Assembly (NCBI GenBank): GCA_905250075.1
Contig: CAJNOP010000124.1
Span: forward strand, 318,373-382,372
Direction: 5' to 3'
Length of the DNA: 64,000 nt
Source: Rotaria sp. Silwood1
Lineage: Eukaryota > Rotifera > Eurotatoria > Philodinida > Philodinidae
A model generated the notes under the pieces. That model saw nothing but the letters and a program-made list of their open reading frames with translations, was not told the origin of the DNA and searched no databases. The position numbers and the translations under genes were made by a program. Below, in pieces: positions 14,211 through 29,412 of this stretch (the first letter of the stretch is position 1; each line of letters starts with the position of its first letter).

Positions 14211-15651
14211 ACATCGATATAAATTAGGTATTCAAATCAAGTCTGTTTTTTTTTTTATCTTAATTTCAAAAAGAGAAAAACAAGCAAGTTCATAGCAAAT
14301 CTGACACAAAAATTTAAATATTTATTTTTCTTGATTCAGGCAACTGTCTAAGACGAACAAGAAAATGAATTATATGATCTAGGTTGAATTGAGCGACACA
14401 CGAGAAATAAATCGGTAGAGATATAAACAAGATGATCAATCGTTTCTAGTTAAGTGAAAAGACACATATACCCACACATCAGTTCCCATAGAGAAAATTC
14501 TCCAGTGCAAACAACAGTATTGTAATGATGACTTGGTGAAAAACCTGATTATGTCCGGCCTGGTACAGTCGGATCGAAATCAGATATTAGGATTGATTCG
14601 AACTCTGAAGTACAACTTGCATCAACAATTACACTCTTGATAGAAGTGATGTTATAACCGATACCTATTTTCTTTTGAAGATTTTTTTCTTTCAACTAAA
14701 TAGATTTCTCTTTCAAAATAAAAAGAATCCCTTTGTAATCAACATTCTTAGCAAGCTAACATTATTTTAGGAGAAAAAAGAGGCGTAGAAGAAAGTTTTT
14801 GGAAAATTTATTTTGTTTAATTTCACTATATAACAATTCTCTTCTACTTGTTTTCATTAATTGAATGAGATTTTTTCTTTCATCACAGATTAAAAGGAAG
14901 AGATTTTTCTGCAGATTCGGTTAACTGCTGAATTAATGAGTTAGAAACAAAAGCTAAGTTAATATCAATTAATATTGAATTTCATTTTTAATTTCAATCT
15001 TATTCGTCAGTATAAATATTGAGTTTTTATTATGTCAATTTTATTCAATACTTTTGCTTCTGTTTATCGGTTACAATGATTCGAAGAAAACTTAATCAAG
15101 ACCTCTATGCACATATTTTGACACAAAAAAAATTTTATATCATTTAAAAATATAATAATAATAGTAATTTTTTCGTTTTTTCTAAAGATAAGTTCATAAA
15201 TTAGCCATTAGCAGGAAGTATGAAAGAGAAACTAAAATATTTTCAGCATATTTTTAACTATTCAATTCAACTTTATCTACTACTTTTTTTTGTAATGATC
15301 GATTCATAAATCAAGTTTTTTTGTTAAACGAGTGAACTTCAAAACTATCATCCAGAATTGAAATGTAAAAATTCAAGGTTTTTTGTATGCAGAAAAATTG
15401 TAGATATCGATTTGTTTCGAATTATGTAGATGTTCGATAGTCGTTTTGTAGACATTTGTTTCGATATATTGCTATAAAAAGAAGTGTAAAAGTACGAAGT
15501 CTAGTGATGATCAAATTCATGAGATCGGTTCATCACTTTTAAACGACTGATCATCCAATGTAATGACCAGACAGTAACGAAACGTCTAGAGATGATATTC
15601 TGATGCTATATGTTGCTGTAGAATTACTTTTTTTAGTAACTCTGTTTTTCA

Positions 15652-15942
15652 TTAAACTGCATGAAAGACGCTTCGAGCAAGAATATTATGTTGATTAACC
15701 ATCGGACTGTAAACAATAATGACACAACGTTCAGTTTGCTTGACGTTACACATCAAACAGTAAGTTTTGTTGAATTCATTGCAACTTTGAGGCAATACAT
15801 CGATCATTTCGAGTTTTAATACGGCAGTTGTATTTATTAACTCATACCGGAGAGTACGAGTGGACGACAATGTTCTCCTATTTTTTTTATCTGATTTCGA
15901 CAATATGTTTATGTGTTCGACTTTCATGGTATGAAATCTCAA
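15652..15942 (-). CDS. Hypothetical small ORF, 96 codons (uncertain)
   Basis: An uninterrupted frame whose second half has balanced codon composition unlike the AT-rich flanks (for example LPQSCNEFNKTYCLMCNV, then CVIIVYSPMVNQHNIL). It contains three cysteines and no recognised domain, and shows no clear signal peptide. It adjoins coding-like debris at 16.0-16.4 kb on the same strand and may be the 3' exon of the same damaged gene. Chance opening is a real alternative. Confidence 0.25.
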   Translation of the reverse strand: MRFHTMKVEHINILSKSDKKNRRTLSSTRTLRYELINTTAVLKLEMIDVLPQSCNEFNKTYCLMCNVKQTERCVIIVYSPMVNQHNILARSVFHAV

Positions 15943-18324
15943 TAATTTTTCTATTGATTGATAGTCATATTCTAATCATCTTATTTCATGATACAATATC
16001 GACACAAGTCAAGCATTAGAATTAGTCAAATTTATTTTTGTTATCCGGCAACACTTGAATTTGTAATGATGGCACTGAGTTGTTGCAATGTGCTTTATAC
16101 ACGAAACACAGAAATAAGCAAGTAAATCGATGTGTTATCGAATGTTCCACAAAACATCAATTCTGAATTTATAAGCTTCGAATCGAAGATCATACTTGTC
16201 ATTAATCCAGAATAGTCATAATAAAACCAAAGAGTGACAGAACGAAGTGTTGATGGCATGCTTAATAAAAATTACTTTATCGAATAGATGTGCAGAAGTT
16301 CTACGTATGCAACGACATTACTTGATCACGGATTTCATCATCAAAACTCGACGAAATTTATCATAGGAAAATTGTTCAGATAAAATAACTAGCATACCAT
16401 AATAGATTGCTCTAAATGTGAATGCGACTTTTTTTCTCTCGCTAAATATCCATCATAAATCTCTCTGACATGCTAAAACATGAGAGACTTTGAGGCTTTA
16501 TAAGATTGTAGAGATGGTAGAGTTGAGAGCATTGTTTTTTGCAATATCATGGATTAAAAACTAAAGACATTCAGCTAGTCTTACGTTGAAGATGAGTATG
16601 ATTGATTACACGACATAGCCCAATGATCCACATATCCTTATGCATATACACACCCATTCATTTTTTCTGTTAGACATGATTCCTCGAAGATGTAATGAGA
16701 CAAAAAAAAATATTGATCCGAGGAATTAAAAAAAATTTATTAACTTTTGTAAAACTTTTCTCTTTAAATAAAAAATAAGTTTCGATCATAGATTGAGTTA
16801 GAACAGAAAAACTCGATCATGATCATCGAGCAATTGAACTTGAAACATGAGTATCAAAACCAATGATTATTTTTCGAGTGAAGTTCTCATCTTCATTCAT
16901 ACCGACACTTACATTCACACCAAATTCCATTCAAGAGATTTCTTTCTCTGGAATGATAGCGGGCAAAGAAAATGAAATATATGCAAATACTTTTCAAGTG
17001 ATTTCAAGGTTGGTGAGTGTTAATGAATCTCATCCATGAGTAAGTTACTGTGATAAAAATACCAACTATTATTCATTATAAAAGAAAAGAAAGTTGAATA
17101 TTTTTAGATTAATTTTTGATAGAAACAAGATAGAGATCTGCGGTTTTCACGGTTTGAAAGAGAAGACGAAACTGCATCAGATTGTATATACTTGAATAGT
17201 GAATAACTGTAAGTCTTTGTTTTTTTCCTATTAAAAATAATTTCACAAATACTCGTTCTTCTTTTATTCTGAAACAAATAATAGACATGAATATGTCTAT
17301 TTTTAATATGTAATTAACGCGCATCAATTTTGTGTTCGTACGTTTCTTTCTTTTTTTCGCTCGACAAACTGAGTGATAAGTAGTCGTTCTCTTACTTATT
17401 CACATAAAATACGTCATCGAAACTAAACAAAATAGCAAAAAAAAGAGCAGCACCATGTGACGAAAACAAATGATCATATGCAATAAAAAAAATCATTTCT
17501 CGTTCGAGTGTACATTATTGCTAACATAATGTATAAAACTGTCGCATTCATCTGTACTGTGTGTAACTGAAAAGTAAGTTAAACATAACGGGACACTTAA
17601 CAATCGTTTTTAAATCTAGTTCTGAGCTTATTCACTAGAGAATTTATTTCTCTACAAAACTGTTGAATACGTCTTTCAAATTTATTTTTCTTACCAGCAG
17701 AAAATTTCAAAGATCAATTCCTATGCACTAGTCCATTTGTAAAGATAAACGAGTCGAAAACATGTATGAAAATATTTTTAAACAAAATCCTACTGAAATT
17801 TCAAATTTGTCACGAAATTCTATACAAAACTCTGCATCTTTTGATTTGATTTTCAAAATTTTAGAGTATATCTATGAGAGTAAAAGTTTTGTAGTTGAAA
17901 ATGTGAAAACAGTCAAAAACACTCCTTCTGATAAGTTCTATAACTTTGTGTTCTGTTAATTCTGAGATGTCAAAACAGTTTAACTATTCAAGCCACTGTT
18001 TATATCATCTTTTTTCTGAAATGCATCCAAAAATTGTACGAAGTATTAGTTCAAATACAGTTTCTTGTGCATAAGAGCACCACAAACCTGGCAAAGATCT
18101 TGGAAATACGGAGCACGATATTCTCTTTTCTAATGATGTTAAATACTTTAGTTTGAGCATCGGCCTTGAATAGGCACTAGCTTCAACAAAGCAATTGATA
18201 TCTGAAAAAAATCAAAATCCACATACGGTCTATTGAATAGGGATTAATCTTTGAAATCACATTCACTTTGTCAAATACTGCACAAAACAGCATCCCAAAT
18301 ACGGATATTGGCAAATTTAGAAAG

Positions 18325-18388
18325 AGTGTGGGGTGCGAGTGTGGGTGTGGGTGTTACTATGCAATAGTTTTACTTCCACACTCACACG
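18325..18388. repeat. Telomere-like dyad, G-rich arm then C-rich arm
   Basis: The G-rich arm (GTGTGGGGTGCGAGTGTGGG, then two more GTGTGGG-like units) is separated by about 20 bp of AT-rich spacer from a short C-rich arm CCACACTCACAC. It has the same polarity as the other dyads in the window and lies in intergenic DNA about 570 bp upstream of the CMIP start codon. Confidence 0.65.
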
Positions 18389-18954
18389 ATTACCTTTAAA
18401 GCCAACGAAAACAGGATATGGGTGGAAATTCGACACTTATTGTCGATCATGCTTTAGGACAACATTGTAATAGTGAAAGAGAAGTCTGACGTAGTCGATG
18501 TAGTGATTCAGATGTAGATATGGCCAATTGAAAGGCTAATATGATTATTAAAAGGTGAGAAAAGTGAACAAAAACCCATGTCAATCTACTAATTGGTAAG
18601 GTCTGGTCTGACTGGTTTAGATCGGTACCGTTATCAGTAAGAAAAAACTCGACCGGTTGCAACACTAACATACCCACCATTGATCAAACTCACATCTGAC
18701 TTTTTCGTATTTATTTAAACTAACAAATATTGCATTTCCACTTTTTAATTTATCTAGTTGCTTGATAAGATTAAAGAAATACAGTGTTATACTGATAGGT
18801 AAATATAACTTTTTTAAAGATAAAGTCAACGTAAAGGCAACAGTACACAATCAAAATACCTCTGATATCTTGTTATTCATCATTATCAGCTAATCTATTA
18901 CAAGAAGTTAATCAATCATAAAATTAAATTTGCTAAATAAACGTTACTAATACA

Positions 18955-22609
<3,655 letters not shown>

Positions 22610-23129
22610 AAACATGCTTTTATTTTTGTTATTACAATAATCTTCAAATCACAAGTCTCATTCATTATCATCCACGAACAAAGACGTACTATTCAGATTG
22701 ATGTCAATTTTGTTGGTTTTTTTTGGACTGTAAAAGTGAATATTTACTTACAGTCCAGATTTGTCCTGCATTCGTGTGTCTTTATTCTTATTTTTGTGTG
22801 TTATATGTACGATGACAGATGCATTCAAGCAAATATGATAAATATTTTTCTCTTGTTCTTGACGAACTGTTTGTTTCATGTGCGTTATTTTTTCTTTCTC
22901 GAGTTGATTCTGTGTACTGTATTACTGTGTACATTATTGTATTGCAAAAACTCGATATGTATATAAACAATATCTTACTGAATATGCTTAATTGTGCGTG
23001 TACTATCTGATGTAATCTGGTCTGACCGTTTACATTCATTCGCAAAATGGATTCGATATGACCACATAGCACATAAACAAACAGCCACCTCTTGCACCAC
23101 AGTAACGTGTTGCATATTGAGCTAATGAT
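22610..23129. other. Intergenic downstream of CMIP
   Basis: No gene. An imperfect hairpin is visible at about 22723-22758, with GGACTGT and ACAGTCC arms around a 17-20 bp AT-rich middle. Its role is unknown. Confidence 0.45.
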
Positions 23130-24057
23130 GAGAAGTGGGATCTCTGTACCAAAATACCCACCATCTAATTAGTCGAACGCAGCCAATCTTTCTTATATAA
23201 GAGGGCATAAATCATTTCTGCAGCATTTGTGGCCTATACATGCAATGGGTAGCTTACGGTTATGTGCGACTTGTTGACATAGCTTCTCAAAACGTTTCAA
23301 CGACAGTTTACGTTGTACTGGAGAAATCTCATTGTTGAGGTATGACTGTAGAGCTTGCTGTTGTTGACGATCCTCTATAGTTTCTATTTATTAGAGAAAT
23401 ACTCTATCACGATTGAAATTAAATTTTCATTCAATTGTATTGGTTTTATAGTTTGAGCGTAAGATTCCAAACCAGTTGTAAATATGTGCCACAATAGCAA
23501 GATGTTATTCGTTTGTTAGCTTACAGCTAGATACATTCTGATATATTTTATCCAATGTTACTTCAGTGAGAAGCAGTAACGAAGCAAAACTACGTTCGAA
23601 CTGTTTATAAAAATTCTTTTTCTTGTCTCTTGGAGATGATGTTATTACCAATAACTACGAAGCACATTTATTCTTTAATTCATCAATTCTTTTTTGAATT
23701 GTTTCTCAGTATAAAATAGTTGCTATACCTGTATCTTTTTTCAGAATTGCATCATCCACCGACTGTAATGAAAGACCACTATCGATATCGTGTATATGAA
23801 CATTTTTAGAATAATCTTTTAACAAAGAAAATGGAACAAACCTTAGTGAATCTGTTGACAACAGCGAGATATTACACGATTCAAGCTTTCAATGGTAATA
23901 GTTAGTATTAGTTTCGTTCTTAGATGCAAGTCAGAAAACTTTCGATAAACAAACTACAGCACCAAGCTTCTTCTATTTTTTCGCCAGTTATTGTAGGCAT
24001 GCGTGGGATCGTCAAAAACTATCACTAGTCACACCAACTGGTAAGAGCAGGTGATAG
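23130..24057 (-). pseudogene. Frame-intact, stop-riddled relic of an unrecognised protein
   Basis: Reading the minus strand from about 24057 down to 23130 gives one continuous frame of roughly 300 codons with 13 in-frame stops and no frameshift. Between stops it looks like real protein: LESCNISLLSTDSLRFVPFS, HIHDIDSGLSLQSVDDAILK, ETIQKRIDELKNKC, FERSFASLLLLTEVTLDKIY, HLAIVAHIYNWFGILRSNYK, NNEISPVQRKLSLKRFEKLC. I cannot assign a family. Decay by point mutation alone over 900 bp is unusual, because small indels normally accumulate as well. No intron is needed to keep the frame, so the ancestral copy was either intronless here or one large exon. Confidence 0.6.
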
Positions 24058-25460
24058 AAGCTGATTAATTAATCAAAATCAAGATTTGAAACATCTTTTG
24101 CGTAGCTGTTGTATCATCAAAACAGTTTTTAACTTGCAGTCTGCAGCTACTAAGGTTTTAACCCTCGTTATTTCGTTGCGTCTCTAGTAGTAAATGCGAG
24201 TATGTGCACATGGGTAAATGGCGCTTTTGCATACCAGCAGCTGTATCGACGCATCTGCACCAACCCAAACAACCATACCTACAACCATACCCAAAACAAA
24301 TTCAACAAGAACACCATCGACAAGAAATATATAAAAACGATTTACTATACATTCGATTATAATTATGTTCATAAGCTAATAAATTTTATTTGACCTATAA
24401 AAGTAAAACACTTCTAGGAAAAAGATATTCATTAAGTAATATCGTAAAGATAACGACTTCAAACATAATCGAGTAGCAATCGATAAACTCAATTGTGAAC
24501 AGTCATTTACGAAAATCGAGCAAGAAGCGTGAATTTCCTTTTTTTGTCATACAAACACAATCATAGCGTCAATCGAAAAAAGACTGACCCATCTATCTTG
24601 AAGAAAAGACAAATACAATCTGCTAGCATTCGACGTTTGCTTTTCAATAGTCGATTCTTTTGTCGAGATTTAGATGAAATTTTAAATAATAATTTATTGT
24701 GACTTCGTCCCAGAAAAAAAATAATTTTAAGAACTGTAGATTTTAATATGTCAACGCGTTTCATATTCTTTAATGAAATATTAAAACACTCTTCAGGGCT
24801 CTGCATTAGATGTTCACGCACAAGATAAAAAATAAAAATACATATGCTAATGTAAAGATGAATAAAACATACAGGACCAAACACAATAAAAAATAAGAAG
24901 AGAAAAGAAAAAAGAGCAACAAATAATGCAAATCTTTGAATAACTGAAATAATACAATATTAAAAAACTGTAATCATTCACGTGATACTAACTAGATTCT
25001 TACTCTATGTAGTATACTTGTATAAAGATGTCTGATTACATTCATCATAAGTCGTACATTTTAATTTTGGTTGTTATATTTTAATTTCTATTCCTATATA
25101 TTTGTTTCTGCATAAGTTTTTTTTAGAAAGAGTTTTTTGCACAATTAATGAAACACACCATTTTGATTCAATTTATCATATTGTGCTACGATAGTTTTTC
25201 ACTATAAGCCATTACATTTTAATTTTAACATTTACAAAATCGTTTATACCTAAATTCCTCAAAAAAAAAATTTTCTGTAAAGATAACATAACGAATTTAT
25301 TTTGATTAAGTTAATTATATTGTGACAAATATAGTTCTCTATTATAACAGATACAATACATCATAATAAGTTGCCCAATTTTAATTTTTATCTTAATAAG
25401 TTAAATAATATAACCAATCTATTTCATTTTCATTTTCAACAAAATCAGATTGAATAAATA
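24058..25460. other. Intergenic; one unexplained open frame
   Basis: AT-rich. A 107-codon open frame on the minus strand (24884-24561) begins with a hydrophobic stretch and continues Lys-rich. It has no recognised domain, no neighbouring exons and low complexity, so I do not call it a gene. Otherwise I see nothing. Confidence 0.4.
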
Positions 25461-25742
25461 TTATTTATTATGTATTAGCTGTTGTTGTAAATTTTTGACA
25501 TTACGAGTACCTACGACTGGTTTTATTTCATCTATTGAATAACCCATAAAATATTTCTTCCAAAGGGCATGAAGTTTTGCCGAAAATGTTTTTATATTTA
25601 AACAATAGATAAAATGAATAAACATTGTTTTACCATAATCAATTGGAATTTTTTCTTTTTTATCTATATAAATTATTTTCTCACGTAATGTTTTATAATT
25701 GTTTGTCGATAATGGCTGAATCAAATTATGTTTTTGCACTGA

Positions 25743-26461
25743 ATGACGTAAATGAATTACAAAATAATTCAAAAACACTGAATTACAAAATAATTCACTT
25801 TCTATTAGTTTCCACCAGGGTCTAGGGTCTACCAGGGTCTACCAGGGTCTAGGGTCTACCAGGGTCTACCAGGGTCTACCAGGGTCTACCAGGGTCTAGG
25901 GTCTACCAGGGTCTACCAGGGTCTACCAGGGTCTAGGGTCTACCAGGGTCTAGGGTCTACCAGGGTCTACCAGGGTCTACCAGGGTCTAGGGTCTACCAG
26001 GGTCTACTAGAGTCTCGATGTGGGTGCTGCGAAACAACATACATCACATCTATCTCGTTGTGGGTGCCGCGAAACGACTTACATCACGTCTCTCTCGATG
26101 TGGGTACCGCGAAACCCTGGTAGACCCTGGTAGACCCTGGTAGACCCTGGTAGACCCTGGTAGACCCTGGTAGACCCTGGTAGACCCTAGACCCTGGTAG
26201 ACCCTGGTAGACCCTGGTAGACCCTGGTAGACCCTGGTAGACCCTAGACCCTGGTAGACCCTGGTAGACCCTAGACCCTGGTAGACCCTGGTAGACCCTA
26301 GACCCTGGTAGACCCTGGTAGACCCTGGTAGACCCTAGACCCTGGTAGACCCTGGTAGACCCTAGACCCTGGTAGACCCTAGACCCTGGTAGAAACTAGT
26401 AGAAAGTGAATTATTTTGTAACTCAGTGTTTTTGAATTATTTTGTAATTCATTTACGTCAT
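25743..26461. mobile_element. 719-bp fold-back element with two-word satellite arms
   Basis: Both ends carry the same about 70-bp inverted repeat, starting ATGACGTAAATGAATTAC on each side and nearly identical; each copy contains two direct copies of GAATTACAAAATAATTC. Inside, each arm is a tandem mix of a 10-mer A (TCTACCAGGG) and a 7-mer B (TCTAGGG), running inward on the left and as complement on the right. The left arm reads A-B-A2-B-A4-B-A3-B-A-B-A3-B-A. The right arm, from its outer edge inward, reads A-B-A-B-A2-B-A3-B-A2-B-A2-B-A5-B-A7. The centre (26014-26114) is a 40-bp unit present about 2.5 times, each copy containing TGTGGG and GCGAAAC. There is no coding capacity and no clear target duplication. 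It interrupts the retroelement's reverse transcriptase. Confidence 0.85.
26014..26114 (+). repeat. 40-bp tandem unit at the fold-back centre
   Basis: Copies begin at 26014, 26054 and 26094 with CTCGATGTGGGTGCTGCG, CTCGTTGTGGGTGCCGCG and CTCGATGTGGGTACCGCG. The first two are full length and share an ACATCAC segment. The third stops where the right satellite arm begins, so it is truncated. The unit is GC-richer than everything around it. Confidence 0.85.
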
Positions 26462-29312
26462 GGTCTCTGTTTTTGAAATACTCGACTGAATGGTTTTTCT
26501 ATAAATTCACCAGGATATTTATTTAACAATAAAGCCATTCTTAATTTTTCACGTTCATATAAATATGCTTCGAATGTTGAACAATATTTAATAGTATGAA
26601 TTAACATAGCAAATGGAATATTCTAATTCATATGCGTAGAATGAACACTATTAAATGGTAAATAATATGATTCATAAGATGGTTTGTGATAAAATTTTGT
26701 GGGAATAATTCATCATTTTTATTTTCTATGTATAAATTAAGCAAATTTGTCGAATGACTAACTTCACCTTTTAATTTGATATTTAAGTCAAATTTACTCT
26801 ATCGATCAATTTGTTGAAATAAATGTTGAGTAGGCCAGTTTATCGTAATAAATATATCATCAATATATCGCAAAAGAGTTCACCACTATTATTGATTTGC
26901 ATCACGACATGTCATTCAAAAAAGAACATATAACAATTAGCAATTGTTAATGTTAACGGAGAACCCATAACACCACTACGTACTTGATGATAACATTTTC
27001 CATTATAAGAAAAATAATTATTATGTACCACGAATCGACATAAATGAATAAGTTTCAATTTTTAAATCATTAATTTTTTTTATGTTTAAGTAATCGAACA
27101 GTTTTTTAATTGATAAAATTCCTTCTGTTTGTGGTATCATCGTATAAAGACTTAAAACATCCATTGTACATAATAAAGTTTCTTGACGTATATTACATAT
27201 TGATCATTGATGTAACTGTTTAATAAGTTCAGTTCCAGAAGTAACAGTTGTATTTGATGTCATTTTATTAAATAGTGGTCGAAGTAATTCATCGAGAACC
27301 TTTGATATTTTTATAGTTGGATGTTTGAGATCAGAAATAATTGGACGAAGTGGAGTGCTAGGTTTATGAGCTTTTGGTAAAGAATAAAGATGATCTAATC
27401 CCATTTCATTTGGTTTAATGCCTGATTGTTGATATTGTTTCTGTGTAATCCATTTAGTCAATCTTAAGTTTAATAGATATTTATTTGTACGTTCAATTAA
27501 ATTTGGTAATGGATTATTTTGATGTAAACATTCATATGCTTCAGTTTTTTCCATATATGCATCGGATTTTTTGTGATAATCTTGCAATTTACCTAAATGA
27601 AAAACTTTAGATTTATCTGTTTTTTGAAGAACTATACACGTCGAACAAAGCTTATGTTTCAGTCGTTTGACCAGTCTACCATAGTTCTTCTTTTTTTCAG
27701 TTATAACTTGACATTTAGTAATTTGATATTGATTCAATTGAATTTTTTCTAATAAATTATCATGTGAAATTATTTCACATCGTTATTTATGTTTTCGATT
27801 TGTATTACTAATAGATGTATCATGTAGATACTTTAATATAATATCCAATTTGGCTATAAATTGTTCGACTGTTCGGTCGGGGCTTACCTTTTTTTCGAAA
27901 AATCAAGCTTCAATTTTACGTTTTAACATAGTCCACTCAGTTGTACGTCGTCGAGAAGCCGCTTTTGGATCATTATAAATAAACCGAGGACCTAATTTTA
28001 ATAATTGATGTTCTTCCTCGGTTAATCTTGCTTGTGCTTCATTAATTATAGTTGGAGCGAGCAATCCTCCCCCAACGATCGTGTGACAGTCAAGGCAACA
28101 ATTTCTTCTTGCTCGTTGACGGCGCCCTCAACTCGCTGGTCTTCTAAAAAATAGATCGATTGTTCAGCTTCGAAATTAAAACGTTTTTCACGTAATTCAT
28201 TATAATGTTTAAATGCTATATAACCAGCATCCGATTCAATATCAAATCCTTCGTCAATTTTCTTGTGAAAAACCTTTCATAACAAATTTAATTTCATTTT
28301 TTAATATTTCTTTTTCACGACTTATTCCTTGTTAATATAAAGACATTGCTTGAATACGATATTCTTTAGTTAATTGACGCATTTGATCATATAATATTTA
28401 AGCTTCTTCTTTACTTATTATTGATTCATCAATTTTAAATGTCAAATTAACATTTGAAATAAATTTTGGAGGTAAATCATATTCTACACGTTTGGTAGCT
28501 GTAAGATAATTTTTATTTTTTGTACTTCATTGTTTCATTTTTAGTTTTAACATCAAATGAATATTCCATTGATTTGGAGTAGCTATTTTCTTTGAAATCT
28601 TCTAATGCTTTATATTCTTCTATTTGTACTTGTGCTAATCTAATTTTATTTTCAGCTATGTGTTTTTAACATGTTGTGTACAATGTTGAATATATTTTAA
28701 AATTGCTGTTTTCAGTCGATCAACTGCATCACGAATTCGACCAGTATTTGCTGCTGATGATGAAATTGTTGCAGTTCTTGAATTTATTGCATCAGCTGTA
28801 GTTTGAGTCCAATAAGTACTTATTTGAACTTGTCGATTCGTGATTGTAGCACTCGCTTGAGCTATATTACTTGTTAATCAATTGAACTTTTTCTTGATAA
28901 ATCGACTATTTGTTACATCATCACGTTTTTCTTGTGCGTGTAATAACTTCTTTGTCCAATGTTTATCTTGTGTGTCCATTTTAAAATATGTTTGCCAAAC
29001 TTGAAGCTCATAACTATTTCGAATCCATTCATCATATATTGGAGCTTTAGCTAATATATAAGCTTGATTACCATGACCACCAACAATAACTGATGAATTA
29101 TCTTGCATGTAACGTATTATTCGATTGGATTCTAAATAAATTCGTCGTTTAAGCTTTGTATTATTATTTTTATCACTTATTCGATTCATTTTGTTTTGTT
29201 TCATTTGTTCTTTTTCATTGTGATCAGCAATATCATATTCTGCTATTGATTTTTGTTGTTCAGTTGTTCAGTCGAAGCCGACTCTTCGTGACCTGATGAA
29301 CTTTAATACGCC

Positions 29313-29412
29313 NNNNNNNNNNNNNNNNNNNNNNNNNNNNNNNNNNNNNNNNNNNNNNNNNNNNNNNNNNNNNNNNNNNNNNNNNNNNNNNNNNNNNNNN
29401 NNNNNNNNNNNN
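29313..29412. other. Assembly gap (100 N)
   Basis: Exactly 100 N, probably a gap of arbitrary length. It lies at the 5' end of the decayed retroelement, so the element's true start, and whether it is flanked by telomeric repeats, cannot be seen. Confidence 0.99.

Larger units (their letters stand above)
13497..18954. other. Gene-poor interval with possible coding remnants near 15.6-16.4 kb
   Basis: Mostly AT-rich non-coding DNA. Two telomere-like dyads (14131-14210 and 18325-18388) are listed separately. Around 15.65-16.40 kb on the minus strand there are coding-like runs, such as IYYGMLVILSEQFSYDKF near 16400-16340 and MTSMIFDSKLINSELMFCG near 16200, broken by stops and frame changes. They may be remnants of a membrane-protein gene, but I cannot assemble or name one. 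Confidence 0.4.
25461..29312 (-). mobile_element. Decayed Athena-like Penelope retroelement (PLE)
   Basis: The minus strand carries an interrupted PLE polyprotein. The upstream part (29204-28878 and fragments to about 28050) is Lys/Gln-rich. It is followed near 28045-27950 by LLKLGPRFIYNDPKAASRR, typical of PLEs. The reverse transcriptase core follows: LYSLPKAHKPSTPLRPIIS near 27390, VRSGVMGSPLTLTIANCYMF near 26960, the catalytic RYIDDIFIT near 26860, and YLYEREKLRMALLLNKYP near 26540. The thumb continues beyond an insertion at 26461-25743: TMFIHFIYCLNIKTFSAKLH and PVVGTRNVKNLQQQL, with a stop at 25461. No GIY-YIG endonuclease follows, which matches the Athena group of bdelloids, known as endonuclease-deficient and telomere-associated. 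Several stops and frameshifts make it inactive. The 5' end is lost in the N gap. Confidence 0.85.

Noticed and set aside
22723-22758. Hairpin with GGACTGT/ACAGTCC arms considered as a small RNA or transposon tip
   Set aside because: Stem is imperfect and short, with no target duplication or partner end.
24561-24884. 107-codon minus-strand frame with a hydrophobic start
   Set aside because: Lys-rich low-complexity translation, no domain, no splice partners and AT-rich context, so not enough to call a gene.
25812-26392. Possible CRISPR-like array of regularly spaced TCTACCAGGG words
   Set aside because: There are no unique spacers, repeats abut directly, and the two sides are inverted. It is a satellite fold-back in a eukaryotic retroelement.
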